A DNA stretch of 64,000 nt from an uncultured Lachnospiraceae bacterium (GTDB taxonomy: Bacteria; Bacillota; Clostridia; Lachnospirales; Lachnospiraceae): assembly GCA_944383265.1 (NCBI GenBank), contig CALWOX010000002.1, forward strand, positions 248,001 to 312,000. The letters run 5' to 3'. The notes under the pieces were generated by a model that had not been told where the DNA came from, searched no databases, and worked only from the letters and a program-made list of their open reading frames with translations. The position numbers and the translations under genes were made by a program. Of the stretch, positions 63,368-64,000 are shown in pieces; position 1 is the stretch's first letter, and each line of letters starts with the position of its first letter.

Positions 63368-64000
63368 TTAGTTAACCTTTTGCTCAAGCTCTTCCTTAAG
63401 AGAATCCAGCTCCTTCTTAAATTCGCAAAGTAGCCTGTCCTCGGGGACCTTTCTCAGTATCTCGCCCTTCCTTATTATAAGGCCTTCGCCCTTGCCTCCG
63501 CATATTCCAAGGTCGGCTTCCCTCGCCTCTCCGGGGCCGTTTACAACGCAACCCATACAGGCCACCTTTATGGAAAGGCCGTCATATTCCTTTCTTGAGA
63601 CAAGCTCGTTTACCCTCTCGGCAAGTCCTATGAGATCTATCTCCGTCCTTCCGCAGGTGGGGCAGCTCACCACCTCTATTCCGCCTTTTCTAAGGCCAAG
63701 CTCTCTGAGTATCAGTTTTGCGGACCTTATCTCCTCCACAGGGTCCCCTGTCAGCGAAACTCTTATAGTATCGCCTATGCCCTGATAAAGTATTATTCCG
63801 AGACCTATGGCGGATTTTATATTTCCCACAGTGATTGTACCCGCTTCAGTTATTCCCACATGGAGTGGATGATCTGTCCTGTCTTTTATAAGCTCATGGG
63901 CTTTTATACACATAAGCACATCGGAGGACTTTATGCTTATTACAAGATCGTCATAACCCATATCCTCAATAAGCTTTACCTTTCCCAGTGCTGAATCCAC
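63368..64000 (-). CDS. ispG: 4-hydroxy-3-methylbut-2-enyl diphosphate synthase (IspG), N-terminus outside window
   Basis: The C-terminal 210 residues of the Fe-S enzyme of the non-mevalonate isoprenoid pathway. The iron-sulfur cysteines are visible in SCPTCGRTEID and ACMGCVVNGPGEA; the TIM-barrel part is cut by the right edge. The GTG at the edge is an internal valine codon, not a start. The C-terminal helix is glutamate/lysine-rich. Confidence 0.94.
   Translation of the reverse strand: MDSALGKVKLIEDMGYDDLVISIKSSDVLMCIKAHELIKDRTDHPLHVGITEAGTITVGNIKSAIGLGIILYQGIGDTIRVSLTGDPVEEIRSAKLILRELGLRKGGIEVVSCPTCGRTEIDLIGLAERVNELVSRKEYDGLSIKVACMGCVVNGPGEAREADLGICGGKGEGLIIRKGEILRKVPEDRLLCEFKKELDSLKEELEQKVN

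Overview
The window is a stretch of chromosome from an anaerobic, low-to-moderate-GC Firmicute of the class Clostridia, possibly related to Lachnospiraceae (family-level placement is a guess). The evidence is a PolC-type replicative polymerase, strong AGGAGG ribosome sites with TTGACA/TATAAT promoters, a selenoprotein glycine reductase (a Stickland-fermentation enzyme), and B. subtilis-like nucleoside transport and two-component genes. Almost everything lies on the minus strand; only a AAA+ regulator and selD (40.6-42.8 kb) are on the plus strand. No insertion sequence, prophage or rRNA gene was seen.

Layout. 1-2.5 kb: AT-rich end of a type III CRISPR locus (cas6 then cas10/csm1, running off the left edge; no repeat array in the window). 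2.7-10.6 kb: upp, a hexapeptide-repeat protein, topB, parC, parE and a small 2[4Fe-4S] protein, tightly packed. 10.8-12 kb: yedF and yajC. 12-17.3 kb: a perfect-consensus promoter drives two small integral-membrane proteins and three tandem M20 amidohydrolases. 17.5-22.2 kb: selenocysteine operon, starting with tRNA-Sec and continuing selA-selB-cysteine desulfurase-like gene. 22.5-30.6 kb: complete seven-gene arginine operon argGHCJBDF with two candidate ArgR boxes. 31-40.2 kb: glycine reductase cluster grdE-grdB-trxB-trxA-grdA-grdCD preceded by a sodium:amino-acid symporter. 40.6-42.8 kb: divergent regulator and selD. 43-46.5 kb: purA and a GlnK/GlnL-like two-component pair. 46.6-47.1 kb: four tRNA genes. 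47.3-49.1 kb: grdX and an NSS transporter. 49.3-52.9 kb: a Gld-type ABC transporter. 53-59 kb: nucleoside ABC transporter and uridine phosphorylase. 59.1-64 kb: polC and the 3' part of ispG.

How it fits together. Three genes carry an in-frame UGA read as selenocysteine: grdA (codon 44), grdB (codon 348) and selD (codon 16). The window also encodes the machinery to make and insert it (tRNA-Sec, SelA, SelB, SelD, with YedF and a desulfurase-like enzyme as probable selenium-handling helpers). Glycine would enter through the AGCS or NSS symporter, or possibly be released from N-acyl-glycine by the M20 hydrolases (inference). It is then reduced by GrdB/GrdE and GrdA with thioredoxin electrons to acetyl phosphate, formed by a GrdC-GrdD protein that here is a single fused polypeptide. 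The regulator next to the cluster looks like a sigma-54 activator but lacks the GAFTGA loop.
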